A stretch of DNA of 10,816 nucleotides from Phycisphaerales bacterium (GTDB lineage Bacteria; Planctomycetota; Phycisphaerae; Phycisphaerales; UBA1924), in contig JAJDDL010000157.1 of NCBI GenBank assembly GCA_029260335.1, positions 1-10,816 on the forward strand, in the 5' to 3' direction. Shown in pieces: positions 1 to 8,571 of this stretch (within the stretch, counting starts at the first letter, position 1; every line of letters starts with the position of its first letter). The notes beneath the pieces were generated by a model. That model had not been told where the DNA came from. It saw only the letters and a program-made list of their open reading frames with translations, and did not search any database. Both the position numbers and the translations under genes were made by a program.

Positions 1-3000
1 CTTGGAGTGCTCACGCTTGCGGTGATGCAACAACAGACAATCGCGCAGGTGCGCGCGGTGCGAATCCAGCCGATGACCGCAGCGCAGCCAGTTGCCGAGG
101 CCGAGCCTGAGATCAGCGCCGAGGCATTGGCGATGATCAAGGCCGAGTACGACTCCCTGTCCGAGGAAGAACAGGCCCAGATGGTCGCCATGTACAAGGA
201 CATGGGTCTCGATCTGGTTGCGTTGTTTGCCCAGGGGAGTGCCGGTGAGGGCGCGATTCCAGGAGATCCCGTCGTAGCGCCGCCTGTGCTGTCCCTTGCC
301 GACGCGATCCGGAAGCTCGATTTTTCAAGAACGCCAGAGAAGGTTCTGGACGCCAGAGCGCAACTGGGCCTTGCGGCGTCTCCCATGCCGCCGGCCGATG
401 CACCGATCGAAGAACTCGCTGAGTGGTGCCATCGATCAGTTATGGCCGGTGAGTGGGGGCCGTTCGCCGAGTTTCTGCGCGAGCGTGCGGGCGAGCACGC
501 CGAGGCGGTGTTTTCGCATATCTTGCAGTCGATCAATCGTCAGGATCCGTTACTGCTTCCAGAAGAGGTGTTAGCAATCTCCGAGGCGGCCACCGGGGAG
601 TTGACCGATTGGCAGCTCGATATCTTCGCGCAGTTGCTCAAGCGAGCCGCAGCGAACTCGAGCACGGGCCCCTTGCTCGACCAGATCCGCACTGGCACGC
701 GTTGGTTCGGCGCCGACGACGCCGGCAAGCGTCAAAGAACTGCGCGGTTCTTGTCCTTGGCGGGCTTGCCCGTGGAGGCATTCAACTATCTGCCGCCCCT
801 GGAGCAGGCCAGGGCCGATCAGGACGCCCAGACCATTCTTGATCATGCACGCTACCGGAGCGCTCGAGCGGAGGCTCTCGGCGGGCGTCCCGAAGCCGAG
901 GCGCACATGCGCCAGGCCTGGGATCTCTTCGGCGAGGTGGCCCTGCTCACAGAGTCGGATCTCGATATCCGACGAGAAGGGCTTCGCAACGCGATCGAAA
1001 CGCTTCCGAATGTGCCGCCGCGACCGGCGACGGAGTGGCTCCAGACCGTCTTTGCAAACCCGTCGCTCGCGCCCGCGGCTCTCGAGGCTGTCGCGCTCAA
1101 GGCGATCTCACTTTCCAAGGCAAAGAACGCCCAGGTCGCGCGGGCCCGTGCGATCCTGACGATGCGCGAAGCGGTCGATACACTCCTGGCCAATCCCGAA
1201 GTCGATATCGAGCAGCTCCGCGTCCCGCTGCGAATGCTCACGCTCGCGCTCGTCACATCGAGCGAAGATGCGATCAAGAAGAACGCTTCCAATGTGGGTG
1301 TCGCGGCGGAAACAACGCTCCTGCTTCGCGCCCTGCCAAGCCAGGCATGGCGTGACGCGATCGAGCCGAGCCTCGCGGTCCGCTGCTATACCTCGTTCGT
1401 GGGGATTGCACTGAGTGCCGATGACGCCGACCTGGCGTTGGATTTGCTTGCCCAGGGGATAGACCGAGCCCCAGGCCAGGCCGTCGAGATGGCCGACGAG
1501 TTCCTCCGCGTCTGGATGTTACGACTCAATCCCCGGCCCGTGGTCAACAACAACCCATTCATCTACTTTGGCCGGTACAACCGGCAATCGGCGCCGCTGA
1601 CCCGCGGCCGCCAGCGACGCAATCTCGATCGGCTCACCAGGCTGCTCGACCTGCTCGACGCCATCGAAGTCGATGGCCGTCGGATGGACCGGGTGGTGGA
1701 TGCCTTCGGAATCTGCCACGGAAGGGCCGAGACATACAAGCGAGAGGCTATCGAAACTGTGCTTGGCCCGGTCGGCGAGCTTGCGCCTTCGGTCTCCTCG
1801 ACCATGGCCGAGGCAATGCGCACCGGACTCAACGGCGACTGGCGCAGCCGCGAGGTGCAGCGCAACGAAGGCAGCCAACGCAACCAGACGGAGATCGACC
1901 TGCTCATTGAAGAGGGTTATGCGCTCGCGATCGAACTCATCGATTCGGCGATCCAGCTCGAGCCTGACTCTTGGGAACACGCGATGACCAAGGCCGCGCT
2001 GGCCTACGACCTGATGCAGTTCAGGGGCGAACGCGATCAGGACACCGGTTCTTACGCCAACGCCCGCGCCGAGCTCTTCGGGGCGTTCCGCGAGGCCGCC
2101 GGGCAATACCGGATCGCGATGTCAAAGGGCGAGGTGCGACCCGATGCAAGTGTGTACACGACGTGGTTCGCGATCTCGCTTGGCTCGAGTGACCTGCGAG
2201 GGTTGACCGCTGAGAACCTGCTCACCGAGGCTGCTGAGAACGAGGGGCAGCTTGAACTTATCCGTCAGGAACTGCTCGAGATGGAGCACGAAGCGTCGAG
2301 CCATCACATCGGAGAGTTTGCGCGACAGATCGTCGCGACTTTGCCGTCATTGACACCCGAGGTGAAACCAGGCGTCGTCCGCCGCGCGGTCGCGATTGTC
2401 GGCGACCACGCCGCCGCCGCCCCGCTCAGACGGACGCTCGATTTGTATGAAGATCTGCTGCGCGACGAGATCCAGCTTCGACTCAGCATCGACGGCAGCC
2501 AGCGAGTCGGCTCGCGGCCGTTCGGTGCCGTGCTGACCCTGCGCTACGCGGCGTCGATTGAGCGCGAGATCGGCGGTTTTCAGCGTTACCTCCAGAACAA
2601 TGTGTGGTCCTATGTGGGGGCTCAGTATCAGAGCGTGAACTTTCGCGACAGACTGGAAAAGTCGATCCAACAAGAACTCGACGGCCAGATCGAACTCGTC
2701 GCGTTGGGATTCTTCGAACCCATGAACCCCCCGCAGCCGGTTCGCGATGAGGGCGATTCGGGTTGGGAAGAGAAGCCGGTCGCGTATCTGATTCTCCGCG
2801 CGACCGACGAGAGCGCAGACCACATTCCCTCGTTGCGGATGGACCTGGACTTCTCCGATGGGTCGGGCCCGGTCGTGCTCCCGGTGCAATCAAACACCGT
2901 GCTGATCGATGCGGTGGATTCCGGGAGCCTCGCCGCTCCTACCGCACGAGACCTCGAGGTGAATCAGACACTCGACATGCGCGAGCTCGAGAGAGGCGAG

Positions 3001-3756
3001 GGAGATCGACTGGTCTCTCTGGAAGTCACGGCCGTCGCCAGCGGTGTAGTGCCAGACTTGGAAGAACTGCTCGCGGGCCTGGACTCGGCGATCAAGGGTT
3101 ATGAGATTGCAGAGGATGGAATTCAAGAGAGCGTGATCGAAGTGACTAGTGCATCCTCTTCGCGGTACGCGTCCCCCTTCGGGGCGGCCAACGGCGACGA
3201 AGAGACATACGTCCAACCGGACGAGGATGGCTTGTTCCGCTTGACCTCCACCCGCCGTTGGGTCGTCGAGTTTCGTCCAACTGGCGGGAGCGTGGGCGAC
3301 GCGTTTGTGCTTCCCAAGCTCGCCGACGGCGTGCAGGGCACGCTGGAATCAAACCGATACGTCGATATGGATCTGGTGAGCGTTTCGGCGCTCTCCGCGC
3401 CTGTGCATCTCGGCGGGTTCCGCTGGTTGCCAACGGCGGTGATCGTCTTGCTCATCGCGGCCGCGGGTGTACTCGCGTACATCATGTTTGGCCGCCGCGG
3501 CGATGTGGCTGCCGGGGCGGGTGGAGCGGAGTTTCATATTCCCGACCACGTCACGCCATTGACCGCTGTGCTTTCGCTCCAGCGCATCGAGCGTGATCAC
3601 GGCAGCCATCTCGCCCAAGACGATAGGTCTCGGCTGCTCTCTGACATCGCGGAGATGGAGCGCGCGTATTTCGCCGAGGATGGCTCGCCAGATTCCGGTG
3701 TGCGTGAGGTGCTCGAGCGTTGGATGAGCAAGTTCAAAGCAGCCAAGGGCACGTAG
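1..3756 (+). CDS. Large membrane-anchored protein of unknown family (5' partial)
   Basis: I do not recognise this family by name. The frame is open to the left edge, so the true start probably lies outside the window; residue numbers here count from the GTG at base 7. The first residues (LGVLTLAV, then a Gln-rich stretch and AQVRA) look like the hydrophobic core and cleavage region of a signal peptide. Residues of about 30-860 look almost wholly alpha-helical, with a TPR-like pair of helices near 639-669 (IELIDSAIQLEPDSW). Residues of about 920-1130 alternate in a beta-strand pattern (VAYLILRATD, MDLDFSDGSG). One transmembrane helix lies at about 1143-1161 and is followed by arginines, then an 88-residue charged tail. 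The predicted topology is a huge extracytoplasmic part with a short cytoplasmic tail. Three cysteines are visible and no catalytic motif. A scaffold or protein-interaction role is possible but unproven. The reading frame and topology are secure; the function is not. Confidence 0.85.
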   Translation, partial: LGVLTLAVMQQQTIAQVRAVRIQPMTAAQPVAEAEPEISAEALAMIKAEYDSLSEEEQAQMVAMYKDMGLDLVALFAQGSAGEGAIPGDPVVAPPVLSLADAIRKLDFSRTPEKVLDARAQLGLAASPMPPADAPIEELAEWCHRSVMAGEWGPFAEFLRERAGEHAEAVFSHILQSINRQDPLLLPEEVLAISEAATGELTDWQLDIFAQLLKRAAANSSTGPLLDQIRTGTRWFGADDAGKRQRTARFLSLAGLPVEAFNYLPPLEQARADQDAQTILDHARYRSARAEALGGRPEAEAHMRQAWDLFGEVALLTESDLDIRREGLRNAIETLPNVPPRPATEWLQTVFANPSLAPAALEAVALKAISLSKAKNAQVARARAILTMREAVDTLLANPEVDIEQLRVPLRMLTLALVTSSEDAIKKNASNVGVAAETTLLLRALPSQAWRDAIEPSLAVRCYTSFVGIALSADDADLALDLLAQGIDRAPGQAVEMADEFLRVWMLRLNPRPVVNNNPFIYFGRYNRQSAPLTRGRQRRNLDRLTRLLDLLDAIEVDGRRMDRVVDAFGICHGRAETYKREAIETVLGPVGELAPSVSSTMAEAMRTGLNGDWRSREVQRNEGSQRNQTEIDLLIEEGYALAIELIDSAIQLEPDSWEHAMTKAALAYDLMQFRGERDQDTGSYANARAELFGAFREAAGQYRIAMSKGEVRPDASVYTTWFAISLGSSDLRGLTAENLLTEAAENEGQLELIRQELLEMEHEASSHHIGEFARQIVATLPSLTPEVKPGVVRRAVAIVGDHAAAAPLRRTLDLYEDLLRDEIQLRLSIDGSQRVGSRPFGAVLTLRYAASIEREIGGFQRYLQNNVWSYVGAQYQSVNFRDRLEKSIQQELDGQIELVALGFFEPMNPPQPVRDEGDSGWEEKPVAYLILRATDESADHIPSLRMDLDFSDGSGPVVLPVQSNTVLIDAVDSGSLAAPTARDLEVNQTLDMRELERGEGDRLVSLEVTAVASGVVPDLEELLAGLDSAIKGYEIAEDGIQESVIEVTSASSSRYASPFGAANGDEETYVQPDEDGLFRLTSTRRWVVEFRPTGGSVGDAFVLPKLADGVQGTLESNRYVDMDLVSVSALSAPVHLGGFRWLPTAVIVLLIAAAGVLAYIMFGRRGDVAAGAGGAEFHIPDHVTPLTAVLSLQRIERDHGSHLAQDDRSRLLSDIAEMERAYFAEDGSPDSGVREVLERWMSKFKAAKGT

Positions 3757-3765
3757 CGGAAGGCT

Positions 3766-3781
3766 CCGGGTGTCCGCCCGG
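3766..3781 (+). terminator. Weak GC hairpin after the large gene
   Basis: CCGGG at 3766-3770 can pair with CCCGG at 3777-3781 around a six-base loop, ten bases after the stop codon. No T-run follows, so it is not a canonical intrinsic terminator. It may only slow polymerase or protect the mRNA 3' end, or be chance in GC-rich DNA. Confidence 0.2.
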
Positions 3782-3800
3782 GATGCAACTGTGCGGCTAG

Positions 3801-3830
3801 TTCCTGGAAGGAGCAATCCTCAGCTACACT
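3801..3830 (+). promoter_or_regulatory. Candidate promoter for the formylglycine-generating enzyme gene
   Basis: TACACT at 3825-3830, inside GCTACACTT, resembles a -10 box. A poor -35 match, TTCCTG, sits at 3801-3806 with an 18-base spacer. The site lies in the only gene-free stretch before the start codon at 3864 and would give a short leader. The -35 match is weak, so read-through from the upstream gene is an equally good explanation. Confidence 0.3.
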
Positions 3831-3847
3831 TGGCAAGTGTGGAAAGT

Positions 3848-3853
3848 GGAGGA
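3848..3853 (+). promoter_or_regulatory. Ribosome binding site that decides the FGE start
   Basis: GGAGGA lies ten bases upstream of the ATG at 3864. The in-frame GTG at 3837 has no comparable site upstream, and this Shine-Dalgarno would fall inside the coding region if that GTG were used. The later in-frame ATGs at 3885 and 3912 also lack a good site. Confidence 0.7.
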
Positions 3854-3863
3854 ACACAGCCGG

Positions 3864-4988
3864 ATGCCGAGCCCATTCGATGAGATGCGGACACGTGGAA
3901 GTGCCGTGAGTATGTTCCTCGCGAGCTTGGGCTTGGTCAGCTTTGCCGCGGCTCAGCCAGTTCTTCCCGCGGCACCCCAAGAGCCCCCGGCGGGCATGAT
4001 CTGGGTACCGGCCGGTGAGTTCACCATGGGCTCAGACCGTCCCGAGGCTCGCCCCGATGAGCGTCCGGCACACCGCGTTCGCGTTGATGGTTTCTGGATC
4101 GATGCGACCGAGGTGACCAACAAGCAGTTTGCCGCGTTTGTAGAGGCGACCGGTTACGTCACGACCGCAGAACGCAAGCCGGATTGGGAAGAACTGAAAA
4201 AGCAGGTCCCCCCTGGCACGCCCAAGCCGCCGGACGAGGTATTGGTCGCGGGATCGCTTGTGTTCACGCCGCCGGCACGCGCGGTCGATCTACGCGATTT
4301 CTCTCAATGGTGGTCCTGGACGCCCGGCGCCGATTGGAGACATCCGCAAGGGCCGGAGAGTTCGATCGACGACATGGAGGACTACCCAGTTGTTCATGTG
4401 TCATGGGAGGACGCGAACGCGTACTGCCGTTGGGCGGGCAGGCGTCTGCCGAGCGAAGCCGAGTGGGAGCGGGCCGCGCGTCTTGGACATGATGCCGAGC
4501 AGTATGCGTGGGGAACAGAACTGACGCCCGGTGGCACACACATGGCCAACATCTGGCAAGGCGCGTTCCCGTATCGCAATACCCAAGAGGATGGCTACGT
4601 AGGTGCCGCGCCCGTTGGCTCCTTTCCGCCAAACGAGATTGGCCTGTATGACATGGCTGGCAATGTCTGGGAATGGACGTCCGATCGGTTCCGGACCGAC
4701 ACCTACGCCGAGCGGGCCAAACGAATCAAACCCGGCGGGTTTGCAGACAACCCCGCGGGGTCAGCCGAGACCGCCGATCCGCGCAATCCTTGGGCCGGGG
4801 ATTCACGCGTGCAGCGCGGCGGTTCCTTCTTGTGTCACGCAAGCTATTGCGAGAGCTACCGGCCCAGCGCTCGCATGGCGACACCGCCGGACACTGGTTT
4901 GAGCCATCTCGGATTCCGGACGGTGCGGACACCGGAGATGGCGGCGCATGAAGATGCTCCGGATCAACCAACCGAGCAGGGGCGTTGA
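3864..4988 (+). CDS. Secreted formylglycine-generating enzyme (sulfatase maturase, SUMF1/FGE family)
   Basis: This 374-residue protein belongs to the FGE-sulfatase family, which oxidises a cysteine in sulfatases to C-alpha-formylglycine using oxygen and copper. Residues 1-30 are a signal peptide: arginines at 9 and 11, a hydrophobic core from 13, and AAA before Q31. The FGE domain spans about 43-356 and begins MIWVPAGEFTMGSD. It then has GADWRHPQGPESS (155-167), PVVHVSWEDANAYC (175-188), RLPSEAEWERAAR (194-206) and GLYDMAGNVWEW (260-271). The motif GGSFLCHASYC (319-329) holds both catalytic cysteines, C324 and C329, with the spacing of human C336 and C341. Most FGE-like proteins lack this pair, so a true maturase is plausible. 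The signal peptide is notable, because the well-studied bacterial FGEs act in the cytoplasm. No sulfatase gene lies in the window. The gene ends directly against the convergent exporter operon. Confidence 0.93.
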   Translation: MPSPFDEMRTRGSAVSMFLASLGLVSFAAAQPVLPAAPQEPPAGMIWVPAGEFTMGSDRPEARPDERPAHRVRVDGFWIDATEVTNKQFAAFVEATGYVTTAERKPDWEELKKQVPPGTPKPPDEVLVAGSLVFTPPARAVDLRDFSQWWSWTPGADWRHPQGPESSIDDMEDYPVVHVSWEDANAYCRWAGRRLPSEAEWERAARLGHDAEQYAWGTELTPGGTHMANIWQGAFPYRNTQEDGYVGAAPVGSFPPNEIGLYDMAGNVWEWTSDRFRTDTYAERAKRIKPGGFADNPAGSAETADPRNPWAGDSRVQRGGSFLCHASYCESYRPSARMATPPDTGLSHLGFRTVRTPEMAAHEDAPDQPTEQGR

Positions 4989-6200
4989 TCAGTCCTCGAG
5001 TCTTTGCGAGATCTCGATCCGCACGCCCGGCCTGAGCTTGTCGCTCGGATGGAGAATGACAAGTTCATCCTCGACGAGGCTATCGACGATCTGCGTGAAC
5101 CGACCGCCCCGTCGCCCGACCTGTATGTGCCGCAGCACCGCGCGCCCGTCTTCTATGAGATACACCGCTTGGCCATCGCCACTTCGAAACACAGCGCTCG
5201 TTGGAATCTGAAGCACATCCTCGGCTTCCCAGATCACGATGCGGGCCTCGACGTGGAACTGATCGCCCAGGGTGTCACGCTCGGCGGGCGGTGTGTCCAG
5301 GTCGGCGATGATATTCACGCGCTGCTCCTCGATGCCCAGCGCTGAGACCTTGGTGAACGCCGAGGGCTCGACCACTCGGACAGTTGCATCCAGGGGCGAG
5401 TGCCCACCCCAGTGATCGACGATGACACGGTCACCCGGATGGACTTTCACCGCGTCGACCGACAGCACATCGATGACCAGTTCCAGATCGCGAGGATCGC
5501 CTATCTCGAGCAGCGGCGTGCCGGGATCGATCACCGCCGAGCTCTCTTGGAGCACGCGAAGCACGGCGCCATCGATCGGCGATCGGAGCGACATGCCCTC
5601 GCGCTGCCCGTCGGGCTCGCCCCGGGCGTAGAGCAGGGCGCTGCGCGCCATCTCCAACTCATAGCGAGCGATCTCGACCGTGAACACCGCGCCGCGACGG
5701 GCCTGGGCGGCGGTTCGCTCGGCGGACTCTGCCGCATCCAACTCTTGCTGGGAAGACCCACCCTGCGCCCGCGCGCCGGCGATCCTGCCGAGTTCCTTTT
5801 CCGCAAGGTCATACGCCGCGCTCTCTCGACTGACACTCGCTTCGGCGCGACGTACCGCGGCTTCGCCCGCAAGCACCCGAGCCTCGGCCTCTGCGAGCGC
5901 GCGCGGATCGAGCAGTTCCGGGCTCGTCGGTTCCAGCACCGCAAGTGTTGTCTGATCCGCAAGCACCGGATCGCCCGGATCAAGCGTGATACGCCGGACC
6001 CGGCCGGTGAGAGGACTGGACACAACATACCGCTCGCGGATGCGTGTCTCGCCTTCCTCGTCGATCGATTGAATCAATCGGGCACTGATCACCCGCTGAG
6101 CCTCCACCGGAACAGGCGTGGGGCGGATGGCAAACGCGATCGCAACCACCAGCGCCGCGGTCACGACAAGAGCCAGTATCCAACGCGTGATCCTCTTCAT
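4989..6200 (-). CDS. HlyD/MacA-type periplasmic adaptor (membrane fusion protein) of an ABC exporter
   Basis: This 403-residue protein would link the inner-membrane permease to the outer part of the export path. Residues 7-25 form an N-terminal membrane anchor after MKRITR. The first half of the lipoyl/barrel-sandwich domain is at about 58-92 (VVSSPLTGRVRRITLDPGDP). A long helical hairpin follows at about 100-193, rich in Ala, Glu and Arg, with a turn near 146-151 (QGGSSQ). The second lipoyl half begins SLRSPIDGAVLRVL (204-217). Beta-barrel and membrane-proximal domains follow to the end (VLQIPTSAVF at 329-338). The length is normal for the family. It is the last gene of the exporter operon, seven bases after the permease, and is preceded by overlapping Shine-Dalgarno options. 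The substrate cannot be told from sequence. Confidence 0.93.
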   Translation of the reverse strand: MKRITRWILALVVTAALVVAIAFAIRPTPVPVEAQRVISARLIQSIDEEGETRIRERYVVSSPLTGRVRRITLDPGDPVLADQTTLAVLEPTSPELLDPRALAEAEARVLAGEAAVRRAEASVSRESAAYDLAEKELGRIAGARAQGGSSQQELDAAESAERTAAQARRGAVFTVEIARYELEMARSALLYARGEPDGQREGMSLRSPIDGAVLRVLQESSAVIDPGTPLLEIGDPRDLELVIDVLSVDAVKVHPGDRVIVDHWGGHSPLDATVRVVEPSAFTKVSALGIEEQRVNIIADLDTPPAERDTLGDQFHVEARIVIWEAEDVLQIPTSAVFRSGDGQAVYLIEDGRAVLRHIQVGRRGGRFTQIVDSLVEDELVILHPSDKLRPGVRIEISQRLED

Positions 6201-6204
6201 GATG

Positions 6205-6215
6205 CTCCTACTCCC
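6205..6215 (-). promoter_or_regulatory. Ribosome binding site of the adaptor, overlapping the permease stop
   Basis: Read on the minus strand, TAGGAG (6210-6205) contains the permease stop codon TAG, with GGAG four bases before the ATG at 6200. A second purine run, GGGAG (6215-6211), lies ten bases before the same ATG. Ribosomes ending the permease would therefore sit on the adaptor's initiation site, which suggests translational coupling. Confidence 0.6.
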
Positions 6216-8571
6216 GCGATTTCAGGACCGAGATGAGATCCAGCTTATCGATCCGCGTTCGAACGATCAGGCCTGAAACCAGCGAAGCCCCGACCACGAC
6301 GCTCGCGGCCAGGGCGAACGTGGATGGGTGAATAATGAACGGAATCCGGATCAGTTCCGCGTTGGTTGCCTGCGAGGTGAGCCAGGAAAGGAAGTAGCCA
6401 AGCACCAAGCCCACGGGGATCGCCAGGGCCGTGATCGTCGCGAGTTCACCGAGTTGGATGATCGCGACCTCGCGTCGCGTGAATCCGATGACGCGAAGAG
6501 TAGCCAGATCGCGGCTGCGTTCAGAGAGCGAGATGCGTGCGCTGTTGTAGACGACGCCGAACGCGATGATCACCGAGAAACCAACCATGAATGAACGCAT
6601 GATCCCCAGATTCTTGGAGACTGTCTCACGGAAACTCTTGATGGTCGATGCCTTCACATTGACCCCCGCAACCTGCGGTGCTTCCCGAAGATCTTGATAG
6701 AGAGACTGGGAGTCCTGTGGATCGGTCGAGAGATAGACGCCTCCCACGGTGCCCTGCTCATGCATCAGGCGGTTCATCTCGTCGACATTCATGTACGCGG
6801 CAAGGCCCGAAAAATCATCGATAAGACCCGCGACCTCGGCGGTGAACTCGGGCCTTCGACCCTCTAAAGCCTCGACGGTGACGAGATCGCCCGGGCCGAC
6901 CCCAAGCCACTGGCCGAGCGTCGTGGCTAGCAGGACGCCATGCTCCGGCAGCGCGTGGGGCGTGCCATTCATGTCCAACAACTTGTAGAGCCCATCACCT
7001 GAGGTCAGCCCCAGAATGCCCGTCCGGCGCTGCCAATGGTCCGATCGCAAGCGAACCGGCAGCGCCCGATATGGCTCGGCGTCGAGCACGCCCGGCAAGG
7101 CTCGGATCGAAGACAGCGCTCGGTCGTCGGTGGTGGCACCAAAGACCACCTCCACGTCGTACCGCTGCACCCGCTGAAACTGAAAGTCGAGCAGGTAATC
7201 GACCGAATCCTCGCTGTAGCCGCCGACGACAAGGATGGCACAGGCGAGCGCGATGCCAAGCACCGAGAGCGCGGTCTTGAGCGGGCGCCGTTCGATATGG
7301 CGGATGATCATGCGGGCGCTCAATGGCACGAAACGCTGCAGCCCCGCACGCTCGAGGACCGTCGGGCGGTAGTTCTGCGGTGCCTGCTGCTTCATCGCCT
7401 CGGCGGGGGGAAGCCGCATCGCCGCACGCAACGCGCTGGCGACCCCGATCATCGCGGCAACCGCGCTCACAACAAAGCCGAGCAGGAGGACGCGAGGGTG
7501 CAAGTCGTACTCGAACGAAGGAAAATCCATGAAATCGACGTAAATGCGCGTCAGCCCACGCCCCATCCACGCACCCCCCGCGGCTCCAACCACGCCCGAA
7601 ACACAGGCAATGAGAAGGACGAACGAGAGGTAGTGGCGTCCGATCTCCCCACTGGAATAGCCCAATGCCTTGAGCGCCGCGATCTGCTCGCGCTGGGCGG
7701 AGATCATCCTGGAGAGCACGATGTTGAGCAGGAACGCCGCGACTCCCAGGAAGATCGCCGGAACTATGAGCGTCATCGCACGCAACTCTTCGAGCTCGTT
7801 GGCCACGAACTTATGCGAGATCTGATCCTCTCGCTCGTAGGCACCCAAGCCCCCGTACTGGGCCGTGAGTTCGTCCACGCGCTCGATGATCTCGGCTTCG
7901 TCCGCGCCGGGCATGACGCGGATCGCGAGGTCGTTGAACGCGCCCTTCATGTCGAAGGCCGCGTCCATCTCTTCTCGTCCCATCCAGAACACGCCATAGC
8001 GTTTGTTCTCGGGCAGAATCCCGCCCGGCGGAATGAGCCACACATACTCAGGGGAGAGCGCAACCCCGACGACCCGGAGTGTCTCGAGCCGGCCATTGAG
8101 CACCGCGTTCACGCCGTCGCCTGGGGCGAGGCCATGTGCCTCGGCAAAGCGTTGGCTCACGAGCACCTCAAGCGAGCCCCTCCCCTCGGGAAATCGGCCG
8201 CTGCGCACGTAGAGCCGGTTGATGCCCTCGCGCGAGTCCGAGGGTAGTGAGACAACCGAGCCGGACGCGGGCTCCTCCATCAGAGGCATATCTAGCGTGA
8301 CCGCTTCGACCACACGCGACTCGACCTCCCCGACGCCGGGGATCTCCCGCACCCGCTCGGCAAGCGAGAGCGGCGCTCGCTTCATGGACGCGAACACGTT
8401 GGCGAACCGATGCTCCTCGTAGTAACGATCCATGGTCCCCTGGAGCGAATCGAGCATGCTCAAGGACATGACAAAGGTCGCAACGCCGCACGCCATGACC
8501 AGCGCGATCGCGGCGGTCTGGCTGCGCAGCTTGATAAGATCGCGAAACAGCTTGCGGTGAAGAGCCCTCAC
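6208..8571 (-). CDS. FtsX/MacB-type ABC transporter permease with two FtsX domains
   Basis: This 787-residue membrane protein is the permease of the exporter. I see eight likely transmembrane helices at about 19-40, 266-286, 317-337, 361-381, 432-450, 660-676, 707-729 and 751-772. They form two repeats of one helix, a large extracytoplasmic domain, then three helices, which is two FtsX-like units in one chain. The typical FtsX cytoplasmic signatures follow the second helix of each unit: REQIAALKALGYSSGEI (294-310) and RSRDLATLRVIGFTRREV (685-702). The start is GTG at 8571, overlapping the ATPase stop codon as GTGA, with GGGAG eight bases upstream. It has no fused ATPase domain, unlike MacB, so the separate upstream ATPase would power it. 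MacB-like permeases transmit ATPase motion to the periplasmic adaptor rather than forming a channel. The substrate is unknown; lipids, peptides or lipoproteins are possibilities from the superfamily. Confidence 0.94.
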   Translation of the reverse strand: MRALHRKLFRDLIKLRSQTAAIALVMACGVATFVMSLSMLDSLQGTMDRYYEEHRFANVFASMKRAPLSLAERVREIPGVGEVESRVVEAVTLDMPLMEEPASGSVVSLPSDSREGINRLYVRSGRFPEGRGSLEVLVSQRFAEAHGLAPGDGVNAVLNGRLETLRVVGVALSPEYVWLIPPGGILPENKRYGVFWMGREEMDAAFDMKGAFNDLAIRVMPGADEAEIIERVDELTAQYGGLGAYEREDQISHKFVANELEELRAMTLIVPAIFLGVAAFLLNIVLSRMISAQREQIAALKALGYSSGEIGRHYLSFVLLIACVSGVVGAAGGAWMGRGLTRIYVDFMDFPSFEYDLHPRVLLLGFVVSAVAAMIGVASALRAAMRLPPAEAMKQQAPQNYRPTVLERAGLQRFVPLSARMIIRHIERRPLKTALSVLGIALACAILVVGGYSEDSVDYLLDFQFQRVQRYDVEVVFGATTDDRALSSIRALPGVLDAEPYRALPVRLRSDHWQRRTGILGLTSGDGLYKLLDMNGTPHALPEHGVLLATTLGQWLGVGPGDLVTVEALEGRRPEFTAEVAGLIDDFSGLAAYMNVDEMNRLMHEQGTVGGVYLSTDPQDSQSLYQDLREAPQVAGVNVKASTIKSFRETVSKNLGIMRSFMVGFSVIIAFGVVYNSARISLSERSRDLATLRVIGFTRREVAIIQLGELATITALAIPVGLVLGYFLSWLTSQATNAELIRIPFIIHPSTFALAASVVVGASLVSGLIVRTRIDKLDLISVLKSRE

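Noticed and set aside
1519..2106. A 195-codon open frame on the minus strand inside the large first gene
   Set aside because: It has no motif or good ribosome binding site, and the plus-strand frame continues unbroken through it.
3837..3863. A GTG start for the formylglycine-generating enzyme, nine codons upstream
   Set aside because: It has no Shine-Dalgarno site, while GGAGGA sits ten bases before the ATG at 3864. The signal peptide is also better formed from the later start.
5400..6236. A 278-codon open frame on the plus strand, antisense to the adaptor
   Set aside because: It is Arg/His-rich with no recognisable motif and mirrors the adaptor's codons. The adaptor on the minus strand has a complete domain order and a ribosome binding site.
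7036..8247. A 403-codon open frame on the plus strand, antisense to the permease
   Set aside because: Its translation is rich in Arg, His and Glu with no domain pattern. It lies wholly opposite a permease with clear membrane helices and FtsX signatures, so it is a codon-bias shadow in GC-rich DNA.
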